Assembly: GCA_964023205.1 (NCBI GenBank)
Contig: OZ026844.1
Span: 11,580,790-11,644,789, forward strand
Reading direction: 5' to 3'
Source of the DNA: Lutraria lutraria
Taxonomy: Eukaryota > Mollusca > Bivalvia > Venerida > Mactridae
Length of the DNA stretch: 64,000 nt
The position numbers and the translations under genes are program-made. Of the stretch, positions 1 through 12,700 are shown piece after piece; position 1 is the stretch's first letter, and each line of letters begins with the position of its first letter. The notes below the pieces were generated by a model, which did not search any database, was not told where the DNA came from, and saw nothing but the letters and a program-made list of their open reading frames with translations.

Positions 1-3000
1 TGTCATCACAGACACAAGCAACTTTTCAAAAAAGGATTCAGTATTACATACAGGGGTGAGATATTATTTTCATTGTTGGAATATATAATAACAGAGACAT
101 AGAAATATTAATTTATGTCTCTTGATAGTAATGAGTAAAAAATGTTTTTGTTTTCTTCATTGAGCATTGGAATAAACTTGTGTAAAAATGGCTTATTTGT
201 ATTTAATTTAAACATACTTAAAATGAGAATTATTATTAATTAAAAATTGAATGAACAATTCAAGTATCAATACAGACTACAGTAGCTTTATACATGTATG
301 TATTAGCCATATAGTAACTGATTATGTAAACAGAAGCTAGTCTATCAATGACCCTGTGTTTTATTAGCCCCCTACTGTAGAATATACAGGACTTCTGGGT
401 CTTAGTCTCATGCCAAATCCACATGAGGTCTAATCTCTTGTTTTATTGCCCCTTATCAGTCTAATCCTGTCTGGTCACACTCTATTGACTTGGCACCTAT
501 TCAAAAAGTAGGGTAATAGATTTTATTGATAATTAGTCTTTGACTATATTCATGTTGCTTTTTTAAGCATAAAGTGACTGATTATGTAGAGAGAAGTTAG
601 ACTATCAATGACCCTGTCTGTTTTATAACCCCCTACTGTGGAATACAGAGAACTGCTGGTCCATAAATCACATGCCTCACATTCCTAGTTCTCGACTGAT
701 TTGTAATTTCAAATTGACAAAAGTACACATATATATCATCACTTTCATCATTTAGCTTTCTGGTATGTTGTTGTACCATGATATTATGTTGAATCACTTG
801 TATTTTAGGCTGGTTGTTTATGTATTGATATCAATGACACATCAAGATATTTGCTGAATGGTGCTTCAGATGGGATCATCTCTGTTTGGGATTTGAATTC
901 ACAGAAAATTAAGAAGACATACAAGGTAAGGACAATTCAAAAGGAGAAGTTTATTGTTAATAAAAATGATCATAGTTGTGATAAAAAAAAAATTCAATTT
1001 CTATAACAAATATCTTCCTGATTCTGATGATAGTACCTTGTGAATTTTATTGTCTCTTGAGACACAAGCAATAATAAAATTAGTAGCTAACAGGAGCTGT
1101 TATTTGAATGGTAAGGACTTGACCAATGTTTTAGGCTCCTCATCAGCTTAGAATTTCAACTAGTTCTGCTACAATTACATCTTGTCATTGATCAATTTCT
1201 ACTCAACATTAAGAGCAGTCAAGTGGATATTTGTAACCCTGGTGCCTGTTGCTTCATCAGACTGATAGTGTTTTTTTAAAATATTACAGAGTCACAAGGG
1301 ACCGGTAACATGTGCAAGATTTAACCAAGGTACAACATGTATAGCATCAGGTTCAGAGACAGGTGAAATCATCATATATAATGTTATAACTGGCCAAGGA
1401 TGTAAACCACTGATTGCTCCAAATGTACAGGTAAGTGTTTTCAGAATCAGAGTAGTTGAAAATGCCAAACAAATGATCCTTAATTTAAAAGATTCTTGGT
1501 TTAGAAAATTGTTCTAACAATGTCCCTTTAAGTTAATTAGTACTCTAAAGAAATAACTGGAAACATTTTCACTGTCTGGATTTTGTGTTTTAGGGTTAAC
1601 CGTTTATCTTTATTTATGCAAAATGTGTTTTTATTAGAAATTTTGTGGTTAAAGTGGAGTTGTGATTTGTAAATGATCATGATGTTATGACTATTGCTTG
1701 TGTGTTTTCTGTTTTTATTCTTAAGGTAATGATTTTATTCATTGATGTTTATTAATGTTGTTTATGGCTCATCTACAGTCATTAGTAAGCAAGCATTGAT
1801 GTGCTGATTTGTGTGTAATATTGATACTTCAGGCAGTAAAGCAAATACAGTTCAGTCGTCAGAAGAAATCGTTACTAGGTTCAGTGTCTGATGATGGATG
1901 TGTGAATCTGTGGGATACAAATCGTAGACAAGCAGTGCACAGTTTTAGTTGTCACAGGGCTCCTGCTACTGGACTCAGCTTTTCTCCAATTAATGATATT
2001 TTCCTAATATCTGTTGGTTTGGATAAAAGAATTGCCTGTTATGATGTTCAGACAAAAAAGTTAGTATCTTAGCAGCAATCAAAAAATCAACTCAACTGCT
2101 TGGTTTTATTACACATACATTTGTGTATTTACACAAATTGTGATACATAGCCAGTGAACTGAATGTCACACATGTTTTGTGTTGCAAATGAATTTCGTTT
2201 TTTCCAGACTTAGTGGTGGTTTATAAAACGTTTTTCATCTTATATATAATACCAAGTACAAGTTCTTGTTTTAACAAACCAAAAATTGTTTCAAATTTTA
2301 CTTTTCGATTCTTTTTAATCAGTATTATACTGTATGTTATTGTAAAGTTTTGATTGTTAAGTTTTGAAGTATGTGTAATGACCTATGAATTTGTAACTTT
2401 TTGTATCAAAGTTTTCATAGTCTAAATGATTACAATCTTTGTTTGATGATATTTCAGGATTGTGAAGACTATGACAGCTGATAGTCCATTAACTTCAGTA
2501 GATACTAAAAGTGATGGTGTGACCGTGGTTGTGGGATCTACACGTGGCAAGATCTACCATTATGATCTAAGGATGGGATCTGTCGCCGTTAAAACTATCG
2601 ATGCTCACAAATCTTCCGTCCAGTCCTTAAGATTTCAACTACAACAAGTAATTTATTCCCATCATAGCTCTTTTTGAATACTTCCTAAAAGTACATTGTT
2701 CCTTATACATGTTATTTTATGTCTGTCAATCGTGTCCTAGGAATAGAATCTAATAGAAATTTGATTGTCATTTACAGGTCAGTTGGGCCTAGAAAAGAAT
2801 AGATTTTATGGTAGAGTTTACAGATACCTTAATGACCCTGTTATTTGGTGCTAACACAAAATTTCCAACTACAAAATCCTAAGTATGAAAGTACTTCGGG
2901 ACAAATCATACCTCAAATGTGCAAAAATGTATGTTTATGAAAAAGAATTAGAATAGAGAAGTTTTGGGTCCTACCTACTGTATTATTTTGGTCAAATAAT

Positions 3001-6000
3001 CATAAACATGACTTTCTAGTTATGTGAGGTTATAATTATGTGTCACATTTCACTATTTCAGACAGAATCATCAGAAAGTAAATCTGGAGGTTCTATTGCT
3101 GCAAAGAGACAAATAAAACAAAGTGGTAGACAGTTACCTGCATCTCCTAGAGGTAGGATGTCTGGATTATTTTATTGTGTGTTTCTTATTAATCAGCTCT
3201 TTAAGTGTTAGAATTCTTAACCAGTCATTTGTTTTACATATATTATCTGAAGTGCTTTTTTTATCTTCAATATAAGAATTAATTCTGATTTAACTTGTAC
3301 TAAATAAATATTTGATAATTTAGCTACAAACATGTGGTTTATGTTTTTTTTTCAGTAAATAATTGCATAATTATTTCCGATGATTTCTTCAAAGTGTTTT
3401 TGTTTGATCTGAATGTTTAAAACTGGACTTATTTTATGTATATTTTTCCATTATCAGATAATTTGGTACCATTACAAGAAAATATTAACACACCATCTCG
3501 AAGTATTGGTGAGGATGTATTATCACCTCTTAGAGAAGGTATATTGTCTAAATTTGCTATAGTTAACATAATTCAGTCCTCTGTCCATTAAGTTCAGTAT
3601 TTTTTATCTGGAAGCATAAGTTTACGAGTTGTAGCTGAAAGGATTTCATCTTATGTCTCTAATCAGGGAGTGTCAATATTGTTGGTAAGTGATGTAAAAC
3701 CAAAATCATACACACGCGTACAAGTATTTACAAATTAGGTTTCAATACTTTATAAGAGACGATAAAAAAATTGGCTGTAATTTCTGGTTTACATTGTAAC
3801 TGAAATAAAACAACAATGTATGAGTCTTTTAAAAAGGACTTTAATATATACAGTAAAACCTCGATTATCCGAAATCGACAGGACCAAAATATTATTTTGG
3901 ATAATCCATGGATTTGGATTACACGATTCGGATAATTGAGTTCATTTTACATTAAAATATATAGGGAGGAATCTAGACTGAAAATTCATTTCGGATAACA
4001 CCAAGATTTCAGATAATCAAAGTTTTACTGTATACTGTATTCAAATATTATTTTTGTTGTGTATACAAATAGTGAATTTATAGTGAATATAATAAATCTC
4101 TTATTTATGTTTAAGGCTTTCAAGAACATTCTAGTGAAGAAATTGATTCAGGAAGTTTTGGTAATCAATTGCTGAATTTTAGAAACAATACAGGCGATAA
4201 CTACACAGGTAATACTGGAGGAATTCAAACTCATTAAAGTTAATTGTTTCAAATCTGAGGTGTGAGTTTTCCTTGATTCAATGATGTCTTCATTTCAGTC
4301 TCCATATGTATTAAACGAAAGTGTTCAGATACAATCTAAACGTGTTAAAAATGATGTTGTTACTCTGTTGTAAAATGTATTTACTAGATACAATATTCTT
4401 TTCACAGTTGCATATTATAAGTGCCTTGCCTTATTTATCAAATAGCACGGTTATTTCTATGTAGTCTTCATTGAACCCTTGTAGTTTAAACAATTGTGTG
4501 ATGTTTTACAGTTGGTGTGTTTTCTCCTCTGAATGATAACAATGTTGGACGTGGTTCTGGAAGTGGGATTGGGTTATCTCCCTTAGCTTACCCAAGTTAT
4601 CCTCTGTCTGAACATAATAGAAACAGTCCTGGCCTCTCAGTGATGGACTACAATAGAATAAATACTGATGTAAGTTTTCCCGCATTGTACAAAATTTGCT
4701 AGTTTTTTGCTTCAGACAAGTAAAATGTTCTCAATTTTTTCTATCTCAGGTTCATGTATGAAATGAATTTTTTGCTCATTGTAATCAAAGCTAGTTCAAA
4801 AATGTGTTATGATTGATATTGTCAGTGCATAATTGTATACAGCTCAAATAGTTCTCCTACTGAAATATGCTGCATAACATATAGTCTGTGATATATATAT
4901 AATATAGTTTTTTAGGACTCAATCACTTTTATTTTTTTTTTAAATATACTCATAATTTTACAGTCTCCAATGTCATTTCTGTTTTATCTCTGCATTTCAT
5001 AGAAAACATCAGTATTTAAAAGTCACATAAGGAAGTCTGATTAAGTTACATCTGCTCTAGCTTAGATTAGTGATTATCTTCCCTTCCTGGAGGGGATTCA
5101 ATTCGGACTTTGATCAATACCATGTTAAAGCCTTTTAGATAAATGCTGACATATTGTAAACTGGAAATACTGAATTTTTTATGTCCATTCTTCAGAATGG
5201 TGTGACTACACCACAGACAAACCTGTCTTCTGGGGATCGCAGTGGACAGAACTCTTATAGACAAACTCTTAGTCATACATCAATACCAGATCATCAAAAT
5301 CACAGAGATGAACATCAAGTGTTATCTAACAACCAACCAGCCAATGAAAATCACTCATATAACCAGAAACATGTGGCATTTGCACCAGGTATATAATTGT
5401 GTAGCTATTGTATACATGATAAAAGCTTATAGATTGATGTAGCTCAAGTGCTGGACACCTATTACCTATGTCCTGTTCTTGTTTATTTAGAATCTTAATT
5501 ATTGTGTCTCTACTGTCTTATTTATTTTACTTTTGAATTTCTTTTTTATGTGTGAATTTGTTGAATATTTTGCAGAATTGCTGATAACAGCTTTCTTCAA
5601 AGAAAGGTTATTGAGTAGTAATTTTTTAGCTTGTCTGTTTGCAAAGAAAAAGTCTAGCTATTGGGATCACTGCAGCCTCTGCATCGTGCAAAAACTTTAA
5701 TGTAACTCATAACTCGGAAACTATAAGAGGTAGCAACATGAAACTTTATAGGTGGATAGATCTCACTAGGGCGATGAACTGACAAACCTTGGAACTGTTC
5801 ACAGCGCTTTTGTTATCATTGGTATTACTTGTTATTCTTATTCATTGTACACAGTGTAAATGAATTGTGATATTCAAGGCTTTAAGTACAGTTCTATGAT
5901 TGTTTCAGATGCTGTAGATGAGTACGCATTCCTTACTGACAGCAGCCCTAGTTCTACTGATGGTACCAGAAGTCCTGATCTAAAACGACAGAGAAATGGT

Positions 6001-6928
6001 GTAAACTCTCAAGTAGACCAAAGCGCTTCACCGCCATTTCCCAGCTTACATTCTGACAACTCCCCAGGAAGTGCTCAAAGTAGCGGACATTCTCCATCTG
6101 GAATGCATAATAATGCTACGACACCAGATGGTGTCAATCCCCAATCATCGGTCTCAGACTTTGCAATGTCTCCGCAATACTACGATGGACAACGACGAAT
6201 GGAAGTGAAAAGTTCTGTGAGGTTCAATTCTAAAGTGCTCAGTGGGGAAAATAAACAAATTGCTGAAATTGTTGAGGCTGTTGTTTCTGAACAGTTATCA
6301 AACTTCAAGAAAGAAATGGGAACTTTAATACGCAATGAACTTGATGAAGTAGTACATCAGTTACATAAAGATATTGCTAACCTTCAAGTAGAAATGTTGA
6401 GACAGGTTCAGATACTTAAGGTAAAATATTATTGATGATCATTTAATGGTCATTTGGTTATATGCCATTTTATATATTATTCAATACTGATTTTATGTAA
6501 TATGCAGGAAAAAATAAGTAAAAAAATGTTAAGATGTTACACAAAATGACCTATTGTTTTACTTGCATTAATTAATGTAACATGTGTTCCAAATGTATCG
6601 TTTATTTGAATATAAATATAAAACCATATCAGGTTGGCTTGTGTTGATGAAAACAGGAAGAATGTTGCATCTTTTTATGAAATATTTGTTTATAAGATAA
6701 TGCTTTTCACAGTGCCAATTGATTAACATTTTCCTTTGCTACTTTTGATGGATTTTGGAAGTTTCATTAAATTATACACTATTACAAGTGACATGTAACA
6801 TATTATTTTCTGTTCTTTTTCAGTTGGAGATACAGAATCTTGTTGAATATTACTCCGTTAATTGGGATCTACTGTCTGAAATACAAAGATTACAGATGGA
6901 AATTAAGAAACTGGAACAAACATTCTGA
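1..6928 (+). CDS. NEDD1: NEDD1, WD40 gamma-tubulin recruiting protein (5' end outside window)
   Basis: NEDD1 brings gamma-tubulin ring complexes to centrosomes and spindles; this role is family knowledge. Exons read from splice sites and frame: 1-55, 809-925, 1290-1430, 1833-2059, 2458-2647, 3062-3152, 3458-3538, 4116-4208, 4512-4669, 5196-5388, 5909-6420, 6824-6928. They join in frame to about 653 residues and a TGA. The first ~240 residues are the C-terminal part of a WD40 propeller (SVSDDGCVNLWD, VGLDKRIACYD, GSTRGKIYHYDLRM). A Ser/Pro/Asn-rich linker with several SP sites follows. The last ~85 residues form the conserved helical gamma-tubulin-binding tail (DIANLQVEML, ending KKLEQTF). The exon at 1833 ends at 2059 using GTTAGT; ending four bases later would bring a stop into the next exon. 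About 70 N-terminal residues lie upstream of the window, judging from the usual family length near 660. COG6 is the convergent neighbour. Confidence 0.95.
3851..4030. mobile_element. TA-flanked miniature transposon (pogo/Tigger-like) in NEDD1 intron
   Basis: About 180 bp with inverted ends: CAGTAAAACCTCGATTATCC on the left and a diverged complement ending AGTTTTACTG on the right. TA lies on both sides. A 5' CAGT-AAACCTCGATTATCC end and a TA target are typical of non-autonomous pogo/Tigger (Tc1-mariner group) elements. There is no coding capacity. It lies in the intron between exons 3458-3538 and 4116-4208. Confidence 0.75.
5610..5835. mobile_element. Degenerate mollusc interspersed repeat in NEDD1 intron
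   Basis: The stretch from the TTTTTAGCTTGTCTG motif through the CTGCAGCCTCTGCATCG segment resembles the head region of interspersed repeats common in mollusc genomes (Helentron-like). No clear ends or target duplication are visible, so this is a tentative call on composition and wording of the sequence only. Confidence 0.3.
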
Positions 6929-9130
6929 ATATTTGTCAACCAAACTTGTGAAAAAAAGCCATGACTGAGAGATACTCATCGTATCTAAGATTTTGTTAAG
7001 AAATTATAACTTAAAGAACAAATACTTCTCTGGCCTTTTTCTAGTACCAATTAAGTACTTATGTAATAATTCATGATATTCTATTGCTAAAATGGTTGTT
7101 TTGGTTCGAGATTTTTATACAAATTGTGCCTGAAGTTTCAAGTTATATTTTGATAAATTTGATTTGCGAATAACTCCTTTGTCACAAAAAGTTTGATGGT
7201 GAATTGATAAAGGAGAAGTTCTTCACTTTAGATTATCAACTATTTTCTATAGAAGTTACTTATAATTCATTAACAAATTTAACACTAACTTTATTGTATT
7301 TGAATGTTAATGTCTGGAGGTAAAGATTCTGGAAATTGTAATATTTTCTGTCTTTTTTTTGTCATATAACCATATGTTGTCGTAACTATAACTGGAATAT
7401 ATGATACTGCTTGGGTTGTTCATTTTTGTGCTAATAACTTATTATTACATAAGGCAATAATTAGGAGGCTGCAATTGACTTCATGCTATCATGTTTTCAA
7501 TTATATTAGATTTTTGTTTTCACAAGACACATATTGTGTAAATAACATTTAAGATATTTTTTAATTATTTGTCTTACAGTCTATACTTGTTGCTTGGCAA
7601 ATTAAACTCATCTTTGGCTACTGAATTCACTGTCATTAAATTAATGTTGTTCAGATGAGTTCAAACTTGTGGTGGTGCATTATTGTGGCTTGCCTGTTTT
7701 TTTTTTAAATGATGTGGTATTTTTGTGATTAATTTGTTTGTTGCATTTTGGATTTTGACAATTTTTGCTTCAATCATTTTGGAGGTATTGATTCAAAACA
7801 TTGTTACGGTAACTTGTTCATAATGATGTGTTGGTCAGTGTCAATTTTGTTTATTATCATTTGGTTGATATATGTAAGATAAGTATCAATATTCTAAGAA
7901 ATGTAATTCTAAGCCATCCTGTGGTCATATTGGCTGCTTAGGTAATTGATAAGTATTTTGTTTGGATGCCTTGATCAGATACAGCTTAACAACTTAGCAA
8001 CCATATATCATCATTTGTTGATTTACTACAAACTTGACAGTACATGTACTTCTCTCTTATTTGTTATAATAACAAACTTCTTGAAGTGCTGAGCATACTT
8101 TATTCTATCTCAGCTTAAGCCTGACCTCGTGTAAGGAGTTTTATAAACTAGGATTGACTTCTACAGAATGAAATTCTTGCAGACGAATATATGCTCCACC
8201 TGTTGCATATTCTGTTGTTATACTTACGCATTTAATGTTCATTTTCACTTTTATTTTGCAATAAATTGTGTTTGATATTATTTTGACTGTTCACCCATTT
8301 CTCAATATATGCATCACAGTAAATTTTGCTCTATACATGTTCATCTAGTGCACTTTTCTTTATATTTTTTAGATCTGAATCTTTCTTATCACCTGCTTGT
8401 TTTATTACACACTATTTTGCATTTTATTGAGTAGTAAATAGTTACATAGTATTAGATCTTATACAAAATTTATCTGAAATCTGTATTTAATCAAATAATG
8501 GTCAGTATGTTATTAATATGTTCCTTTAGTTTGTTTCTCAAATGTCAATTGCTTAGTCATAACTAAAATTCACTGTTTCATTGATGTTTTGGCATTCTGT
8601 TTCTTACATCATTATACAACGAATAAAATTGGTGCTACTTTGAAACATGATTTTGAAATATGAATAAATATATCGGTCAGAATTGGTAGATAATTCCCAG
8701 TAATGTTATAATAGGGCTAACTGAAGTATTCTTATTTTTGTCCTAAAATTATACTACTGTTATCAGCAACTAATGTTTCGTCCAATTCATTAGTTAGATA
8801 TAAATGGATTAGTCTCTCATGTCAGCCTAAGAGATCCTAACATTGAGATATTTGTAAGTCCCCCTTAAACAGCACTAGTAAAAAGACTGAAGTTCTCCAT
8901 CCATCTTGCTTCTTGTTATTATCTATGTGGATATATTAACAGCTACTGATTATGTTAGGGTAAATTTAATACATAGTGCAGGATATCAATTATATACTAG
9001 TATTAATAAAATAGGACACATTTAGATCTGTCTGTCATCTTGTATCTTCCTGTTATTCTGTCTAATAAGTTTACAGTTGTATTATGTACAATGTTGTTAA
9101 TCTTTATGTAATAATAAATTACTGAAATAA
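6929..9130 (+). other. NEDD1: NEDD1 3' UTR with poly(A) signals
   Basis: AT-rich sequence with no open frame follows the NEDD1 stop. AATAAA occurs at 8260, 8622, 8663 and 9113. The last is followed by a GT-rich stretch near 9131, a good arrangement for the distal cleavage site. The UTR length is inferred; any of the earlier signals could be used instead. Confidence 0.5.
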
Positions 9131-9146
9131 GTGTTGTATTAAGTTA

Positions 9147-9152
9147 TTTATT
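9147..9152 (-). promoter_or_regulatory. COG6: Candidate COG6 poly(A) signal
   Basis: TTTATT on + is AATAAA on -. It is the only clear hexamer I find between the COG6 stop (9794) and the NEDD1 distal signal (9113). If used, the two convergent transcripts end within about 40 bp of each other. Confidence 0.4.
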
Positions 9153-9400
9153 ATTTACCATGTCTACCATTAATACCATGACATAATATATAGTGGACCT
9201 TTCATGCAATGACTGGTGTTTGCTATTTGTAGAGATTGTATTTTTATGAAAGTGTATCTTTATCATACGCCGTCAGGTTTAGTTTAACTTCGACAAATCC
9301 AGCTGGATTGGGATATGTGGAATTTTATCATAGAGAATAATGTGTTGAGATAAACATTCAAAACATTTCAATTATATTAAGTATATCCATCTGATGAGTC

Positions 9401-9630
9401 ATTAATTACTGTGGAGTGTGGAATCATTAATTTTCGTTGGGTTCAATTTTCATGGTTTTTACTAAAATGGCTATTTTGTGGGGACATAAATTCGTGGATT
9501 TTGATTTTTGAAAAGAAATGCCTTATCTCCGCATTTGAATTCGTGGGGATTTGATTTCATGGATGAGTCGACCCACGAAATCCACAAAATCAAATCCCCA
9601 ACGAAAATTAATGATTCCACAGTAGTTAAT
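9401..9630. mobile_element. Foldback-type MITE between NEDD1 and COG6
   Basis: A 230-bp element whose ends are inverted copies. The left end reads ATTAATTACTGTGGAGTGTG, then AATCATTAATTTTCGTTGGG. The right end is the complement, finishing ATTCCACAGTAGTTAAT. The arms continue inward as a looser palindrome (CCACGAAATCCAC against GTGGATTTTG). It has no coding capacity. If the COG6 signal at 9147 is used, the element lies in the COG6 3' UTR. Confidence 0.75.
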
Positions 9631-9793
9631 TTAAGACATAACAAAACAAAGATAACCTTTTATCTGTATTATCACATAGGTATCCCATTGTTGAGTTAAT
9701 TCAGAAAATAAATACAAAACAATAATATTTATACAATAACGATGAAGCCATATTAACAAACAGTATATAAAGTCAATCTCCCCAATGATTTAC

Positions 9794-12700
9794 TTATGTA
9801 AGTAATTTCACCACCTGGTCAGGTGTTCTGGGAACAATACTTGGATATTCTCTGTATTCATTCTTAGCATCACAGATAGCGTCATACATCAGTTTGTACG
9901 ACTGACAGATCAAATCTGATGAGTTCTTTTTGATAAGTTCTCTGAAAAGATAAGAAATACGGGTAAGAAAGGAAATAAGAAGTGTCTGAAATACGGATGC
10001 CCACTGTGACCTACTGACCTCAAAATCAATAGCAGTCATCTACAAGTGAAAACCAACCACCCAACCAAATCTTAAGAGCTCAGGTCAAATCGTTCTCTAG
10101 TTATTGGTCATACAAGTTTTGGTTACATACGGTCTGAACCAACAGACGTGCAAAGCAATATACCACCTTTTCTTCAAAAGGGGGCATATAATGTAATGTG
10201 TTAGCCATCACCTCTGAATAAAGGTTACCCTGTGTATAAAGCTTTAAGGCCATTCTTTTAAAAACTAAAATTGATTATTCCGAACAAAATTACTCAAGAC
10301 CACAATTCTTCCATTCACAAATTATCCCATCTTATTAAGCAGTAAACTTTTTTTAAAATGAACTCCTTTTTACAGTATTGTTGAGGAGATAATTATGCTA
10401 TTGTGTCAAACTAAGTGATCAGGCACTAACAAACATTTTAGCATCAACAAATAAGACAACAGAAGTCCTTTTCAAAGATATAAAATGGTAGTTTACTTAT
10501 GAATCTTGTTAGTTAGCAGTATATATTTACCTTTAATGCTGACAATAAATCACCAAAATGACCCAATAGGTTACAACACTTTCTATTTACATACAAAGGT
10601 CAGCAAGAGTAAATTTAAACTCCTTGTTAGCTAAGATGTTATCATGAAACATGCCTAGGTACTAATGATATACATAATATAAACACACCTGTTCTTGGAG
10701 CTTGTGATAAGACTACACTGTGGAAGAACCAGGCTATCAGGACTTGCTAAATAACTGTCAAACTTGTTCTATAATATCAAATATTATAATCAGAACTATG
10801 AAAATAAGAGAATGCTTAGAATACATAAACTTCATCCTGTATTTATTTATCTGGGTTTAATGCAGTTTTTCAACAACGTTTCTGTTATATACGGCGACAA
10901 GTTTTCCTGGACGGTATTCAAACCAGTTCTAACTTATCCTTCCACAAGGAACCGGCAACTTCACCACGTGTGGAGGAAAATCAACAATCAGTGCAATTAG
11001 ACATACCTACGATTAAATAATTATGTTAAATTTGCATTAATTTCATGTATTATTCAATTTCGTACATAATTTATGCAAATATGAACCTTACTGAAAGCAA
11101 AAGATACTATTATGTTGGTTAATACATACCATGGCGGATTTTACAGTCATTGGGTCCAGACCTTGAATACTTGAAACAGGTCCCTGATGATATATAAACA
11201 CAGAAATATATTAAACTTTGTCTCTATGACAACAGATGTTTCATATCTAAATGTTACAATTCCAGTTTTTATAAACTAATATCAACTTAAAGTATAACGA
11301 CATTGATAATGCTCTATCATTACTTAAACAATAACAACGACAGAAGACATAGAAAGCAGGACACTTCCTTATTACAATCCAATAATGCCTGAAATGTTTT
11401 TTGGATAAGATGCAGAATACTTCGTGCTAATTTCTGACAAGGTTTTTTGAAACGCATTCATTTATTTTATTCACAAGGCCTATATATTATTAAGGAGAAA
11501 CTAATTAGTGTATACAAACCTGTTTGGGTTGATGTTGCTGTATTGTACCATATATGTTAGCCAGATCTACTCTATTTAGAACAAATGATGCTTGTTCACT
11601 AATCAAGGTGTCCAAGTGGGCATCAACCTATAATGAGACAATTAGCAAGGAAATAAATAATCTGATGATGAATTCTGCCAAATACAGTCAAACCTGTGTT
11701 AGCGGCCATCTCCAAGTAAAAAGTACCCTGTGAATAAAGGCCATTCTTTTAAAAACCATCATTGGTTATTTAGAACAAAATGACCACAGAGTAAAGGCCA
11801 CTAGTCAACTTTAGCCTTATTATGTATTGCACAAAGGTGGCCTTTGTTCACAGGTTTGACAGTAAATTGCACTGCATTTATGGTAACACCAAAGTGTACA
11901 TATTTATTGTGAAAACATGTAAACCAGAATATTGTTACATGACTCCATCATAAATATTACTACAAGAGAGCAATATTGTTTCCTATTAATTGATACTGAA
12001 CTTTGACACAACATTTATTATTACCAGTACAGAGATTTAGAGATTTATCATGGTAAAAGTTTGTACTTTTGTTTATAAGATGAGAACAATTTTAAATAGT
12101 CTTCATAAACTAAAAGTTAACGCCGAGTGACAAAAGTAGATATAGTGCACTATTGATATACAAATCATAATTTTTGTATTACCTGCGCTGTTAGCATTTC
12201 TTGTCTTGTGTCTGTAAACTCATATAGTGCAATAGTTGTCTGCATGGAATATATACAGTTGACCATGTAAGCTGCCATATCTACTGTACTTAAACGACTA
12301 GCTGATACAGTACACATCTGTAGTAATGGATCCAGAACACAGCCCAAGATCTGAAAATAACAGCATACTACCACATTATTCTAACCATCTCATACAACTT
12401 TCAAGCTTCGTTTGTTTGTTTATTTGAGTTCAATTAATCATCGTTCCTGGGAACAACCAATACTAGACTCCGAGCCTCCGTAAGCCTACTTTCTCACATT
12501 AAGAGACATGGTTGGTAGCTGGGCTCAAACCCACGGCCCTCTATCAATGCGAGGTTACAGTGATTAGAAGTCAGCGACCTTAACCACCCGACCACAGAGA
12601 GCTTTCATTTGACCTTTAATGTGATATTTTGACTCTTGAAATTAATAGAATAAGGATTCCGACTCTTTAGAATTTCTACCAATGGGTCAAATTTGCTATT

